Assembly: GCF_023502395.1 (NCBI RefSeq)
Contig: NZ_JAMFMB010000017.1
Location: forward strand, 40,573-104,572
DNA: 64,000 nucleotides
Direction: 5' to 3'
DNA from: Ruegeria spongiae
GTDB lineage: Bacteria; Pseudomonadota; Alphaproteobacteria; Rhodobacterales; Rhodobacteraceae
Shown here: positions 1 through 9,571 of the stretch, in pieces
Layout: every line of letters starts with the position of its first letter
How positions within the stretch are numbered: the first letter of the stretch is position 1
Translations under genes and position numbers: made by a program
The notes under the pieces: model-generated
Told to the model about the DNA's origin: nothing
The model's input: the letters and a program-made list of their open reading frames with translations, nothing else
The model's database searches: none

Positions 1-827
1 GCCTTGGCCGCACCGTCATTCCACTCGCGGTCGCGACGGAAAAGGTCCAGCAACTGATCGACCGCCTCTTGCACCTGTCCGCCCGCATGCAGCGCAAGCG
101 CCAGATCGAACCGGGCCTGATGGTCATCCGGGTTGGCCTCGACCGCGGCCTGCAACTCACCCACGGGGCCGGCATCGGCAGCTTGTTTGGCCAGTTCCAG
201 CTGGGCAAAGGCGGCTTCAAGCTCGGTGCTGGTGGAAATCTCGGCCGGGGCACCGTTCAGGATGGCCTCGGCCTGATCGAGATCGTCCAATGCGATATGG
301 GACCGCACCAGACCGCCATAGGCAGCCGCGTGGTTGGGATCTTCGCCCAGGATGGCGGCAAAGGTCTGGGCGGCGTCAACAGCCGCGCCCTGCGCCAGCA
401 TCTCGTCGGCGGCTTCGACTGCCTCGTCCAACTGGCCACTGGGGCTTTCGCCGCCCGCCGCTGCGATGACCTTGTCGACAAAGGCCTTGATTTCGGACGC
501 TGGCAACGCGCCCTGAAACGCGTCGATCGGCTGCCCCTGATAGAAGGCAAAAACGGTCGGGACGGTCTGAACCCGCAGCTGCGAGGCGATCATCTGCGCC
601 TCGTCCACGTTGATCTTGACCATCTTCACCGCGCCACGTGCGGCCATCACCGCGTCCTCCAACAGGGGACCCAGCGTCTTGCAGGGGCCACACCAGGGCG
701 CCCAGAAATCGACGATGACCGGCACCTGCTGCGAGGTCTCGACCACATCCGCCATGAAGGTCGCCTCGGACCCGTCCTTGATCAGATCGCCCGCAGGCGC
801 CGCGCCTGCCCCGTTCAGAATATCCAT
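1..827 (-). CDS. Thioredoxin-TPR co-chaperone (CnoX/YbbN-like), C-terminus outside window
   Basis: The N-terminal 110 residues are a thioredoxin fold with the redox motif WCGPC at about residues 45-49 (context DFWAPWCGPCK). The rest is helical with TPR-like alanine-rich repeats, as in the YbbN/CnoX family, which protects unfolded proteins and works with GroEL/DnaK. Unlike E. coli CnoX, which lacks the second cysteine, the CGPC pair here is intact, so disulfide chemistry is possible. The gene starts at an ATG at 827 and reads without a stop to base 1, so the end is missing. There is no signal peptide, so a cytoplasmic location is expected. It lies just downstream of xthA on the same strand with a 96-base gap. 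Confidence 0.85.
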   Translation of the reverse strand, partial: MDILNGAGAAPAGDLIKDGSEATFMADVVETSQQVPVIVDFWAPWCGPCKTLGPLLEDAVMAARGAVKMVKINVDEAQMIASQLRVQTVPTVFAFYQGQPIDAFQGALPASEIKAFVDKVIAAAGGESPSGQLDEAVEAADEMLAQGAAVDAAQTFAAILGEDPNHAAAYGGLVRSHIALDDLDQAEAILNGAPAEISTSTELEAAFAQLELAKQAADAGPVGELQAAVEANPDDHQARFDLALALHAGGQVQEAVDQLLDLFRRDREWNDGAAK

Positions 828-923
828 GGCTCAGTGCTCCTGTCCTTGTGCCGCATCTATATGGAATCAAAGCGGCGAAAGCCAAGTGTCGATTTGGCGT
901 TTCACCCGATTCACCCGCAGCGT

Positions 924-1712
924 TCAGAGATCGAAGCTGGCAAAGACCGGTGCGTGGTCGCTGGGTTTTTCCCAACCGCGCGCATCGCGCAGGATGCGGC
1001 TGGAATGGGCGGCATTGCTGATATCGGGCGTGGCCCAGACGTGATCCAGCCTGCGGCCCTTGTCTGCGGCATCCCAATCCCGCGCCCGGTAAGACCACCA
1101 GCTGTAAAGCTTGCCATCGGGGATGTCGCGGCGGGTGATGTCGACCCAGCCACCGGCGTCTTGCGTCTCGGCCAGTTGTTCGACCTCGATCGGTGTGTGA
1201 GAGACGACCTTGAGCAGTTGTTTATGCGACCACACGTCATCCTCGTGCGGGGCGATGTTGAGATCGCCAACGAGGATGGATTTCTCAGGCTTTTCCGCCC
1301 GGAACCAGTCGCGCATATCGGTCAGGTAATCGAGCTTCTGGCCGAATTTCTCATTCACTTCGCGATCCGGCACATCGCCGCCCGCCGGGACATAGAAATT
1401 GTGGATCACGGTACCGTTTTCCAGCCGACCCGCCACGTGGCGAGCATGACCAAGACCCGCGAAATCCTTGTCACCCACATCCTCGATGGGCAGGCGCGAC
1501 AGGATCGCGACGCCGTTGTAACCCTTCTGCCCACGCGCAATCATGTGCGGGTAGCCCAGTTCAGCGAACCCTTCGGTGGGGATCTTGTCGACCGGCGATT
1601 TGCATTCCTGCAGGCAGAGCACATCCGGCCCCTCTTCGCTCAGCAGTTTCTGCACGATCGGTTCGCGCAGCCGGACCGAGTTGATGTTCCAGGTGGCAAG
1701 GGTAAAGGGCAT
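924..1712 (-). CDS. xthA: Exodeoxyribonuclease III
   Basis: A 262-residue endonuclease/exonuclease/phosphatase-fold protein that cleaves DNA at abasic sites and trims 3' ends in base excision repair. The start MPFTLATWNINSVR carries the metal-site Asn region, followed by CLQECK (metal-binding Glu), LVGDLNIAP (catalytic Asp/Asn) and the C-terminal SDHAPV histidine motif. The reading frame is open upstream to 1919, but family homology begins exactly at the ATG at 1712, so this start is used. Length is normal for the family (about 260). Cytoplasmic. Confidence 0.93.
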   Translation of the reverse strand: MPFTLATWNINSVRLREPIVQKLLSEEGPDVLCLQECKSPVDKIPTEGFAELGYPHMIARGQKGYNGVAILSRLPIEDVGDKDFAGLGHARHVAGRLENGTVIHNFYVPAGGDVPDREVNEKFGQKLDYLTDMRDWFRAEKPEKSILVGDLNIAPHEDDVWSHKQLLKVVSHTPIEVEQLAETQDAGGWVDITRRDIPDGKLYSWWSYRARDWDAADKGRRLDHVWATPDISNAAHSSRILRDARGWEKPSDHAPVFASFDL

Positions 1713-1835
1713 GGGACAGCTTTCGACAGGACGGTTCCGGCGCACCCTATCGTGGCGCCGGAGCACGCGCCATCCCCAAGCGGACACTCCCTGTCCGGGC
1801 CGGAGGCACTGGCCAAAGGTGACCATCACCCAGAC

Positions 1836-1861
1836 AAAAAAAGACCGGGCGCAAGGCCCGG
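1836..1861 (-). terminator. Rho-independent terminator after the response regulator gene
   Basis: A 6-bp GC stem CCGGGC/GCCCGG with a five-base loop (1845-1861) is followed on the minus strand by a run of seven T (1836-1842). It lies 110 bases past the end of the response regulator gene and separates it from xthA. Confidence 0.75.
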
Positions 1862-1972
1862 CCAGTCCAACAGGGAGGATGCATGTCATAACCCGGACAT
1901 GCGCGGGCTGAATTAACATTAACAGATTCGCGCGCCTCTCAATATGACATTTGTCACACAGGAACCGCGAAT

Positions 1973-2659
1973 TCAGGCCACCAGGCGATAGCCCCCGGAT
2001 TCGGTGACCAGCAGCCGCGCGTTCGAGGGATCGGGCTCGATCTTCTGGCGCAGACGATAGATGTGGGTTTCCAGCGTGTGCGTGGTCACCCCGGCATTAT
2101 ACCCCCAAACCTCGTGCAGCAGCACGTCACGCGCAACGACGCCATCGGTCGAGCGGTAGAGGAACTTGAGGATATTGGTTTCTTTTTCGGTCAGGCGGAT
2201 CTTGCGCTCATCATCGGTGATCAGCATCTTCATCGCCGGTTTGAACGTATACGGGCCAAGCTGGAACACCGCATCCTCGGATTGTTCATGCTGGCGCAAC
2301 TGCGCGCGGATACGGGCCAGAAGGACGGGGAATTTGAAGGGTTTAGTAACGTAGTCATTGGCCCCGGCATCAAGCCCCAGGATGGTATCGGCATCGCCGT
2401 CATGACCGGTCAGCATCAGGATCGGGCTCTTGACCCCCTGCTTTCGCATCAGACGACACAATTCGCGCCCGTCGGTATCAGGCAGCCCCACATCCAGAAT
2501 GACGAGGTCATACAGCGCCTCTTTCACCCGCTCCATCGCGTTCTGGCCATCGCTGGCCTCGAACACATCGAAATCCTCGGTCATGACCAGTTGCTCGCTG
2601 AGCGCCTCGCGCAGGTCTTCATCGTCATCGACCAGCAGGATTTTCTTGAGCTGTGCCAT
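1973..2659 (-). CDS. Orphan OmpR/PhoB-family response regulator (CenR-like)
   Basis: A 228-residue two-domain regulator. The receiver domain (about 5-120) has the acidic pocket in VDDDED, the phosphoacceptor Asp in LVILDVGLPD, a Thr in MLTGHD and the Lys in YVTKPF. The C-terminal winged helix (about 130-228) ends with THTLETHIYRLRQKIEPDP and GGYRLVA, the recognition helix and wing of the OmpR class. The ATG at 2659 has a strong AGGAGGA site upstream. No histidine kinase is encoded nearby, so it is an orphan here. The text resembles the alphaproteobacterial cell-envelope regulator CenR, but that assignment is from memory and unproven. It is divergent from ribA. Confidence 0.9.
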   Translation of the reverse strand: MAQLKKILLVDDDEDLREALSEQLVMTEDFDVFEASDGQNAMERVKEALYDLVILDVGLPDTDGRELCRLMRKQGVKSPILMLTGHDGDADTILGLDAGANDYVTKPFKFPVLLARIRAQLRQHEQSEDAVFQLGPYTFKPAMKMLITDDERKIRLTEKETNILKFLYRSTDGVVARDVLLHEVWGYNAGVTTHTLETHIYRLRQKIEPDPSNARLLVTESGGYRLVA

Positions 2660-2821
2660 TGCGGCGTCCTCCTTGAACTTTCCCTGAACTTGAGCCTGCG
2701 GCAGGGCATCCACAAGGTAGGCCGCCTTTTTTTCACGCCCTCGTGTCCAAGGCCGGGGAAATGTTTCACATTTGCAGCAAGCGCGACTAAGCAGGGGGCC
2801 GAACGTTACAGGAAACGACCC

Positions 2822-3907
2822 ATGAGTCTTCTTCCCGATATCACCGAACTGATGGCCCGCGCCCGCGCCGATCTGCGCATGGGTGTGCCGGTGGTGCTGT
2901 CCGACCGCGCGCAGGGCAGCGTTCTTGTTGCCTCGACCGAGACGCTGAGCGCAACACGTCTTGCCGCTTTGCGCGCCCTGGGCGGAGAGCTGTGCGTTGC
3001 CATTACCGCACGCCGGGCGGAAACGCTCAAGGCCCGCGCCTATGATGGCGATCTGGCGCGGATCGCGGTGCCCGATGATGTCGATCTGGCCTGGATCGCG
3101 GCCATCGCCGACCCTTCCGACGATCTGAACGCGCCGATGAAAGGCCCGCTGCGATCGCTGCGCGACGGGCAGGCCGATCTGCACCGTCTGGCCATCGCGC
3201 TGATGAAGACCGCGCGCCTGTTGCCTGCAGCCGTAATCACCCCCCTTCCCGCGTCTCTTCCCATCGAGGGCCTGACCCGGATCAACCACGCCGCTGCCGT
3301 ATCATTCATGACCACGCGCAGCCCCTTGCAGGAAGTTGTCGCGGCCCGATTGCCCGTCCAGGTATCCGAGGCCGGGAGGCTGCATATCTTCCGGCCCGAA
3401 GATGGCGGAGAGGAGCACTATGCCTTCGAAATCGGGCGGCCCGACCGGCAGGCACCGGTTCTGTCGCGACTGCATTCGGCCTGTTTCACCGGTGACCTGC
3501 TGGGCAGCCTGAAATGCGACTGCGGCCCTCAGCTGCGCGGTGCCTTGGCCCAGATGGGGGCCGAGGGGGCGGGTGTGCTGCTCTATCTCAACCAGGAAGG
3601 GCGCGGTATCGGGCTGGCCAACAAGATGCGCGCCTATTCGCTGCAGGATCAGGGATTTGACACGGTCGAGGCCAATCACCGGCTGGGTTTTGAGGATGAC
3701 GAGCGCGATTTCCGGCTGGGCTCGGACATTCTGAAGACGTTGGGGTTTTCCTCGGTGCGACTGCTGACAAACAACCCCGCCAAGATCGCGATGATGGAGC
3801 GCACCGGCATCAGCGTCGCCGAGCGGGTGCCTCTCAAGGTGGGCGAAACCGCCCATAACCGGGGCTATCTGGCGACCAAGGCGGCGAAATCCGGGCATCT
3901 GCTGTGA
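2822..3907 (+). CDS. ribA: GTP cyclohydrolase II with fused N-terminal RibB-like region
   Basis: First step of riboflavin synthesis: GTP to 2,5-diamino-6-ribosylamino-pyrimidinone phosphate. The C-terminal half (about 165-361) is canonical RibA: zinc cysteines in HSACFTGD and KCDCGPQ, the catalytic EGRGIGLANK loop, and GFEDDERDF. The first 160 residues are a divergent domain with weak likeness to the DHBP synthase fold, a common arrangement in this order; I see no DHBP synthase acidic motif there, so it is probably not bifunctional. The ATG at 2822 is preceded by AGGAAA. The stop overlaps the GTG start of the next gene. Confidence 0.9.
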   Translation: MSLLPDITELMARARADLRMGVPVVLSDRAQGSVLVASTETLSATRLAALRALGGELCVAITARRAETLKARAYDGDLARIAVPDDVDLAWIAAIADPSDDLNAPMKGPLRSLRDGQADLHRLAIALMKTARLLPAAVITPLPASLPIEGLTRINHAAAVSFMTTRSPLQEVVAARLPVQVSEAGRLHIFRPEDGGEEHYAFEIGRPDRQAPVLSRLHSACFTGDLLGSLKCDCGPQLRGALAQMGAEGAGVLLYLNQEGRGIGLANKMRAYSLQDQGFDTVEANHRLGFEDDERDFRLGSDILKTLGFSSVRLLTNNPAKIAMMERTGISVAERVPLKVGETAHNRGYLATKAAKSGHLL

Positions 3908-4404
3908 CACCGCGCGACCTTGTACTGACGCCAACGGCGTTGCGCTATCTGGGGCGCAGGTTTCCTTGCACCATCGGAACCGGCGGGCTGACGATGCGCA
4001 AGCGCGAAGGAGACGGGGCGACACCGATCGGCACTCACAGGATTGTCGGCATGTTTTATCGTCCCGACCGCCTGATCCCGCCCACACCCTGGGCGCACCC
4101 GGTGGGTCCGCGCGATCTATGGTCAGATGACGGCGGTGATCCCGCCTATAACATGTGGGTCCGCACCCCGCATGGATACAGTCACGAGGCGCTGCGCCGA
4201 TCCGACCCGCTTTATGATCTGGTGCTGGTGATGGACTGGAACCTGCCCGACGCCGTGCCCGGACAGGGCTCGGCCATCTTCATCCATCAATGGCGGCGTC
4301 CAGGCTACCCGACCGAGGGCTGTATCGCCCTGCGTCGCCAACATCTGCACTGGATCGCCCGGCGGGTGAGCTATGGAACCCGCGTGATCATCCCTGCGGC
4401 TTGA
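3904..4404 (+). CDS. L,D-transpeptidase family protein (YkuD domain)
   Basis: A 166-residue protein made almost entirely of a YkuD/ErfK catalytic domain. The signature is FIHQWRRPGYPTEGCIALRR with His128 and nucleophile Cys140. Such enzymes cross-link peptidoglycan or attach proteins to it. There is no obvious signal peptide or LysM domain, so export is unexplained; a close relative class in roseobacters is similarly short. It starts with GTG in a GTGA overlap with the ribA stop, so the two are translationally coupled. Its last 17 bases overlap the convergent yggS-like gene. Confidence 0.85.
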   Translation: MTPRDLVLTPTALRYLGRRFPCTIGTGGLTMRKREGDGATPIGTHRIVGMFYRPDRLIPPTPWAHPVGPRDLWSDDGGDPAYNMWVRTPHGYSHEALRRSDPLYDLVLVMDWNLPDAVPGQGSAIFIHQWRRPGYPTEGCIALRRQHLHWIARRVSYGTRVIIPAA

Positions 4405-5047
4405 CCCTTTCGCCAAAGATCGCAGACCCGACCCGGACATGGGTGGCACCCAGCGCGATGGCGGTCTCGAAATCGCCACTCATACCCATCGACAGACCCT
4501 CAAGCCCGTTGCGCGCCGCGATCTTGGCAAGCAGAGCAAAATGCAGCGCCGGTTCCTCGTCAACGGGCGGGATGCACATCAGGCCCCGCACCGGCAGGTC
4601 GAGTGACTTGCAGTCTTTCACGAAATCATCCGCATCGGCAGGCAGCACACCCGCTTTTTGCGCCTCTTCACCGGTATTCACCTGTACGAAAAGGTCAGGG
4701 CACGTACCCAGTTCCTGCGCCAATCTCGCAAAGGTGTTGGCAAGCTTGGGCCGGTCGAGCGCGTGGATCGCGTGGCCAAGCTCCATCGCCTGTCGGGCCT
4801 TGTTGGTCTGCAACGGACCGATCAGATGCAGGTCGACATCGCTATAGCGCTTCATCAGGGCGGGCCACTTTCCTGCCGCCTCCTGCACGCGATTCTCGCC
4901 AAAGACACGATGCCCCTGCTCCAGCACCGCCTCGACCCGGTCGATGGGCTGGACTTTGGATACGGCGATCAGCTTGACCGCCCCCTTTGCCCGTCCTGCA
5001 GCGTTTTCGGCCTGGTGAATTCTGTCGGTGATTTCCTGAAGTGACAT
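4388..5047 (-). CDS. YggS-family PLP-binding protein
   Basis: A 219-residue alanine-racemase-like barrel of the YggS/PLPBP (COG0325) family, which maintains pyridoxal phosphate and amino acid homeostasis. The PLP lysine is Lys31 in LIAVSKVQP. Further family blocks are FGENRVQEA, HLIGPLQTNK, LFVQVNTGEE, GLMCIPP and LSMGMSGDFETAI near the C-terminus. The start at ATG 5047 matches the usual length; an in-frame GTG-type extension to 5086 has no family support. It converges on, and overlaps by 17 bases, the L,D-transpeptidase gene. Confidence 0.93.
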   Translation of the reverse strand: MSLQEITDRIHQAENAAGRAKGAVKLIAVSKVQPIDRVEAVLEQGHRVFGENRVQEAAGKWPALMKRYSDVDLHLIGPLQTNKARQAMELGHAIHALDRPKLANTFARLAQELGTCPDLFVQVNTGEEAQKAGVLPADADDFVKDCKSLDLPVRGLMCIPPVDEEPALHFALLAKIAARNGLEGLSMGMSGDFETAIALGATHVRVGSAIFGERVKPQG

Positions 5048-5096
5048 GCGCTGCCCCGATGTGGTCCTGCCCCCGAGAAACACCATGTGAGCGCAA

Positions 5097-5126
5097 AAGA
5101 AAAGGGCAGGTCCGAAGACCTGCCCA
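5097..5126 (-). terminator. Rho-independent terminator of the porin gene
   Basis: A perfect 9-bp stem GGGCAGGTC/GACCTGCCC with a CGAA tetraloop (5105-5126) is followed on the minus strand by TTTTCTTTT. It sits 30 bases past the porin stop codon, as expected for a very highly expressed gene. Confidence 0.85.
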
Positions 5127-5154
5127 AATCTGTAACCGTTAGGTCGTGATCAAC

Positions 5155-6183
5155 TTAGAAGTTGAAGATCACACCCACATCAGCAACGGTGTCGCTGGAA
5201 TCGCCGCCGGGCTTGACCGAAGCAACACCGCCTTTGAGGGCAACGCCGCCACCGAGATCCTGAACGACACCCAGGCCAAACGCTTGCGTGTCGTCGTCAC
5301 CCGAACCGTCAGCATAGGAGAAGATCAGATCGGTTGCGGTGCCCAGCTCATAGGCAGCCGACAGACCCCAGAAGGTGTCGAAAGCGCCGTCATCGTTGTC
5401 TGCATCTTCTTTACCAACCAACAGGGTACCGTTGAAGGCGCCGAAGGTTGCCGCAGCGGTTGCACCGTAGATTTTGGTCTCACCCAAACCGCCGGTACCT
5501 TCCGGCTCGTTCTGCGAGTAGAACAGCGCGACAGCATAGGCGTCATTTGCCCATGCACCGCTGACACCCCACTGTTCGCCAGCACCGGTTTCTTCGGGCG
5601 AGTAGGAGGCCGAAACAGCAAAGTCTCCGAAGGCGTACTGAGCGAAGATACCGTTCACGCCTGCGCTGGTCGAAGAGAACGAGTCCAGCGCGAAGTCGAC
5701 GGCAGCATACTGACCGGTGAAGGCGGTCAGGCCGGGTTCGTTACCGTAGTAGTTCGGAAGGTTGTCGATAACGCCGGAGATGTTGCCAACGTCAACACGC
5801 AGGCCTTCATACTGCGTGGTGAAGCGTGCACCGCTGAGTTGAGCGCCATTCCGGTCAGTTGTACCGGAGACAGTGTTGGTGTTCTGATCAACACCGCCGC
5901 TGAAACCATTTCCTTGGTTCGCGGTACCGTCCTGGTTTGCGTCAGCCTGCAAACGAACACGTGCGGAGAACGCAACACCGCCATCGGTTTCTGCGTTGGC
6001 GTCGATGTTCAAACGAAAACGGCTGGTCAGGAAGGTTTCTTTATCGTCACCTTCTGCGCCACCGTCATATTTCAGGCCAAAACGGCCGTAACCGCTGAAC
6101 GCCATGTTTGCGATGTCCGCTGCCGCGAAATCGGCTGCTGCCATCGCGGTCAGAGCGGTCGAAGCGAAGAGAATCTTTTTCAT
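5155..6183 (-). CDS. Outer-membrane porin, Rhodobacter type
   Basis: A 342-residue general porin. Residues 1 to about 22 (MKKILFASTALTAMAAADFAAA) form a Sec signal peptide. The mature part has alternating hydrophobic/aromatic beta-strand patterning, many acidic Asp/Gly-rich loops (for example GAEGDDKETF and GKEDADNDDGAF, likely Ca-binding or constriction loops) and ends with the C-terminal Phe (GVIFNF) needed for Bam insertion. This is the gram-negative porin family typical of Rhodobacter/Paracoccus (16-stranded trimer). GAGGG lies 8 bases before the ATG. It is monocistronic, with its own terminator and a long upstream gap. Confidence 0.93.
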   Translation of the reverse strand: MKKILFASTALTAMAAADFAAADIANMAFSGYGRFGLKYDGGAEGDDKETFLTSRFRLNIDANAETDGGVAFSARVRLQADANQDGTANQGNGFSGGVDQNTNTVSGTTDRNGAQLSGARFTTQYEGLRVDVGNISGVIDNLPNYYGNEPGLTAFTGQYAAVDFALDSFSSTSAGVNGIFAQYAFGDFAVSASYSPEETGAGEQWGVSGAWANDAYAVALFYSQNEPEGTGGLGETKIYGATAAATFGAFNGTLLVGKEDADNDDGAFDTFWGLSAAYELGTATDLIFSYADGSGDDDTQAFGLGVVQDLGGGVALKGGVASVKPGGDSSDTVADVGVIFNF

Positions 6184-6463
6184 CGTTTTTTCCCTCGGGT
6201 TTCCTTTAGTGCCTCAAGCGCATCGCATTCACGGCTCTGGCCTGAGCATGGGCATCGTGTCGCCCGTTTCGACCTGATAGCGCAAGTATCGCGGCGCGCG
6301 TTTGACCAATTGTTCCCTGACATGGTGCAAGGATGCCACAGTGATCGCGGCACCCCGGCAACGCCAAAGCGAAAAGAGCGAAATTGGCTCTGAAAATACG
6401 GCCTTGTTGCATCGCGGCGGCTTGTCTAAAACTCTGCCAACCGGATTATCAGGACGTAGACCA

Positions 6464-6958
6464 ATGACCAGTGGCCCTTTCCGATTTGCTGTGCTCGCCG
6501 CAAGCCTTGTTGCGCTGGCGTCCTGCGGCCCCTCCGCGCTGAGTTCGGACACGCCCAACAACAATGACCGCCTTATTGGTGGCAAACCTGATGATGTTGC
6601 GACCGACGACCCGAACCGGTCGACCATCTGGGACATTTTCAAGCCGACCAACGTCGAAAACGTTGTTGATGTGAACAAATACCTCTGGGCGGCCTCGCTG
6701 GATGTGCTCAATTTTTTGCCCGTCGAGGCTGTTGATCCCTTCACCGGCGTGATCTCGACAGGCTATGGAACGCCGCCGGGTGGCGGTAGGGCCTACCGCG
6801 CGACGGTCCATATCAGCGACCCCGCGCTTGAGGCGCGTTCGCTGAACGTGGCGCTTCAGTCCCGCAGCGGCCCGGTCAGCCAGGCCACGGCCCGCGCGGT
6901 TGAGGATGCGATTCTGTCGCGTGCACGACAGCTACGCATCGCTGATGGCAGGCTCTAG
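6464..6958 (+). CDS. DUF3576 domain lipoprotein
   Basis: A 164-residue small lipoprotein. The N-terminus MTSGPFRFAVLAASLVALASCG is a lipoprotein signal with lipobox LASC. The mature part contains NRSTIWDIF, VNKYLWAASLDVL and FLPVEAVDPFTGVISTGYG, the conserved DUF3576 core. This family is restricted mainly to alphaproteobacteria and often precedes leuS and lptE, which suggests an outer-membrane assembly role; the function is not established. The frame is open from 6302, but the lipobox fixes the start at 6464. A terminator follows. Confidence 0.88.
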   Translation: MTSGPFRFAVLAASLVALASCGPSALSSDTPNNNDRLIGGKPDDVATDDPNRSTIWDIFKPTNVENVVDVNKYLWAASLDVLNFLPVEAVDPFTGVISTGYGTPPGGGRAYRATVHISDPALEARSLNVALQSRSGPVSQATARAVEDAILSRARQLRIADGRL

Positions 6959-6986
6959 AATCCCGGACCCATAGACAGTATCAACG

Positions 6987-7011
6987 CGCCGGGCCAAACG
7001 CCCGGCGTTTT
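6987..7011 (+). terminator. Rho-independent terminator between the DUF3576 gene and leuS
   Basis: An 8-bp stem CGCCGGGC/GCCCGGCG with loop CAAAC is followed by TTTT. It ends 22 bases before the leuS start, so leuS either has a promoter very close by or is controlled by read-through. Confidence 0.75.
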
Positions 7012-7033
7012 CATTGACCAAGGACCGCACCAC

Positions 7034-9571
7034 ATGTCGCGCTATTCCGCCTCCGATATCGAAGCCAAGTGGCAGGACGCCTGGGACAAGGCCGGTATCT
7101 TCACCGCCAGGCGCAGCGGGGACAAGCCCAAGTATTATGTGCTCGAGATGTTCCCCTACCCCTCGGGCCGCATCCATATGGGCCATGTGCGCAACTACAC
7201 GATGGGTGACGTGATCGCGCGGCACAAACTGGCCACCGGCCATAATGTGCTGCACCCGATGGGCTGGGACGCGTTTGGCATGCCCGCCGAAAACGCCGCC
7301 ATGGCGATCGGTGGTCACCCCAAAGACTGGACCTATGGTAACATCGCCGACATGCGCGGGCAGATGAAGCCGCTGGGCCTGTCCATCGACTGGTCGCGGG
7401 AATTTGCTACCTGCGACCCGGAATATTATGGCCAGCAACAGGCGCTGTTTCTGGATATGCTCGGCGCCGGTCTCGTCTACCGCAAAAACGCCGTGGTAAA
7501 CTGGGACCCGGTCGATATGACGGTTCTGGCCAATGAGCAGGTCGAAAACGGGCGCGGCTGGCGGTCCGGCGCTTTGGTCGAGCGGCGCGAGCTGACGCAG
7601 TGGTTCTTCAAGATCAGCGATTATTCCGAAGAATTGCTGGATGCGCTGGACACGCTCGAAAACTGGCCCGCCAAGGTGCGGCTGATGCAGGAAAACTGGA
7701 TCGGCAAGTCGCGCGGGCTGCAATTCGCCTTTGAGCGCACAGATGATGGCGACCCGATCACCGTCTACACCACAAGGCCCGATACGCTGCTGGGCGCCAG
7801 CTTTGTCGGCATCTCGCCCGATCATCCCATTGCGCGCGCGTTGGAGGCCGAAAACCCCGAGATCGCAGGATTTGTTGCCGAATGCCGCAAGGGCGGCACC
7901 ACCGAAGAGGCCATCGAAACCGCCGAGAAACTGGGCTATGACACCGGCATCCGGGTCAAACACCCGCTGAATCCGGATTGGGAGCTGCCGGTCTGGATCG
8001 CCAATTTCATCCTGATGGATTACGGCACCGGCGCGATCTTTGCCTGTCCTGCGCATGATCAGCGCGACCTGGATTTCTGCCGCAAATACGACCTGCCGGT
8101 GATCGATACCTTCTTTGCGCTGGAAGACGACACGCCGGTGGACAAACTGGCCTTTGTGCCACCCAAGACCGAGAAAGTGCGCTGGGTCGAACACTTTGCA
8201 GGTCTGACCGAGGCCACCGGGCAAGAGGCCATCGACGCCACCATCGACTTTGCCGAAAAGGCAGGCTGGGGCGAAGGCGTCACCAAATACCGCCTGCGCG
8301 ACTGGGGGCTGAGCCGCCAGCGCTATTGGGGCTGCCCGATTCCGGTCGTGCATTGCGACAGCTGCGGCGTGGTGCCGGAGAAGAAAGAGAACCTGCCGAT
8401 CCGCCTGCCCGACGATGTCAGCTTTGACAAACCCGGCAACCCGCTGGACCGGCACCCGACATGGCGCGATTGCACCTGTCCGTCTTGCGATGCACCCGCG
8501 AAACGCGAAACCGACACAATGGACACGTTTGTCGATTCGTCTTGGTATTTCGCCCGTTTCACCGCCCCGCGCGCGGAAACGCCCACCGATCTGGCCGAGG
8601 CCGAGTACTGGATGAATGTCGACCAGTATATCGGCGGGGTCGAACACGCGATTTTGCACCTGCTCTATTCCCGCTTCTTCGCGCGGGCGATGCAGATCAC
8701 CGGGCATCTGCCGAAAAAAGCCATCGAACCTTTCAATGCGCTGTTCACCCAGGGCATGGTGACGCATGAGATCTACCAGACCCGCGACACCAATGGCCGC
8801 CCGGTCTATCACCTGCCCGAGGATGTGAGCGACGGCAAACTGACCGACGGCACCGAGGTTGAGATCATCCCCTCGGCCAAGATGTCGAAATCCAAGAAAA
8901 ACGTGGTCGACCCGGTCAGCATCATTTCGGCCTTTGGCGCCGACACCGCGCGCTGGTTCGTGCTGTCCGATTCGCCCCCCGAGCGCGACGTGGAATGGAC
9001 CGCAGCCGGGGCCGAGGCCGCCTATAAGCACCTGAACCGGGTCTGGAACCTCTGCGACAAGATCGGCGCGATGGACCCCGGGGCCAGGGGCGACGGCGAC
9101 ACCGAGCTGCTGCGCGAGATGCACAAGGCGATCCGTGACGTGACACTGGGCGTCGAAAGCTTCGGGTTCAATGCCTCGATCGCAAAGCTCTATGCCTTTA
9201 CCAACACGCTGGCCAAATCCAAGGCCGGGCATGCGGCGCAAAAGCAAGCCATCATGACGCTGGCTCAACTGATGTCACCGATGACACCGCATCTGGCCGA
9301 AGATATCTGGGCGCATCAGGGCGGCGAAGGTCTGGTCGCCACTGCGCCCTGGCCGGTGGCGGATGAGGCGATGCTGGTCGATGACACCGTCACCCTGCCC
9401 ATTCAGGTCAACGGCAAGCGTCGCGCGGAAATCAGCGTTCCCAAAGATATGGACAAGGCAGAGGTTGAAAAACGCGCCCTCTCGGAAGATGCTGTGCAAC
9501 GGGTGCTGGAAGGGGCCACACCCAAAAAAGTGATCGTTGTCCCGGGCAGGATCGTGAATGTCGTCATTTAA
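7034..9571 (+). CDS. leuS: Leucyl-tRNA synthetase
   Basis: An 845-residue class I aminoacyl-tRNA synthetase that charges tRNA-Leu. The nucleotide-binding HIGH motif is HMGH at residues 48-51 ([14 protein letters not shown]). The editing domain carries [15 protein letters not shown] and the conserved ACPAHDQRD. The catalytic loop is KMSKS at 616-620 ([12 protein letters not shown]), with the leucine-specific [11 protein letters not shown] before it. Length matches bacterial LeuRS. The stop overlaps lptE by 14 bases, so leuS, lptE and holA form one transcript. Confidence 0.97.
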   Translation: MSRYSASDIEAKWQDAWDKAGIFTARRSGDKPKYYVLEMFPYPSGRIHMGHVRNYTMGDVIARHKLATGHNVLHPMGWDAFGMPAENAAMAIGGHPKDWTYGNIADMRGQMKPLGLSIDWSREFATCDPEYYGQQQALFLDMLGAGLVYRKNAVVNWDPVDMTVLANEQVENGRGWRSGALVERRELTQWFFKISDYSEELLDALDTLENWPAKVRLMQENWIGKSRGLQFAFERTDDGDPITVYTTRPDTLLGASFVGISPDHPIARALEAENPEIAGFVAECRKGGTTEEAIETAEKLGYDTGIRVKHPLNPDWELPVWIANFILMDYGTGAIFACPAHDQRDLDFCRKYDLPVIDTFFALEDDTPVDKLAFVPPKTEKVRWVEHFAGLTEATGQEAIDATIDFAEKAGWGEGVTKYRLRDWGLSRQRYWGCPIPVVHCDSCGVVPEKKENLPIRLPDDVSFDKPGNPLDRHPTWRDCTCPSCDAPAKRETDTMDTFVDSSWYFARFTAPRAETPTDLAEAEYWMNVDQYIGGVEHAILHLLYSRFFARAMQITGHLPKKAIEPFNALFTQGMVTHEIYQTRDTNGRPVYHLPEDVSDGKLTDGTEVEIIPSAKMSKSKKNVVDPVSIISAFGADTARWFVLSDSPPERDVEWTAAGAEAAYKHLNRVWNLCDKIGAMDPGARGDGDTELLREMHKAIRDVTLGVESFGFNASIAKLYAFTNTLAKSKAGHAAQKQAIMTLAQLMSPMTPHLAEDIWAHQGGEGLVATAPWPVADEAMLVDDTVTLPIQVNGKRRAEISVPKDMDKAEVEKRALSEDAVQRVLEGATPKKVIVVPGRIVNVVI

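Noticed and set aside
69..1916. A 615-codon plus-strand frame across the thioredoxin and exonuclease genes.
   Set aside because: It crosses two real genes and their gap; no recognisable domain and no ribosome site.
1914..1926. Two TTAA motifs in GAATTAACATTAACAG, considered as a CtrA site.
   Set aside because: The half-sites are two bases apart, not seven, so the spacing does not fit.
5146..6393. A 415-codon plus-strand frame opposite the porin gene.
   Set aside because: The porin strand has a signal peptide, terminal Phe and terminator; the opposite frame is a shadow of its codon bias.
6932..9268. A 778-codon open frame antisense to leuS.
   Set aside because: leuS has the full HIGH and KMSKS motifs; the antisense translation is rich in Arg, Gly and His with no domain. 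Such long shadows are normal in GC-rich codon-biased genes.
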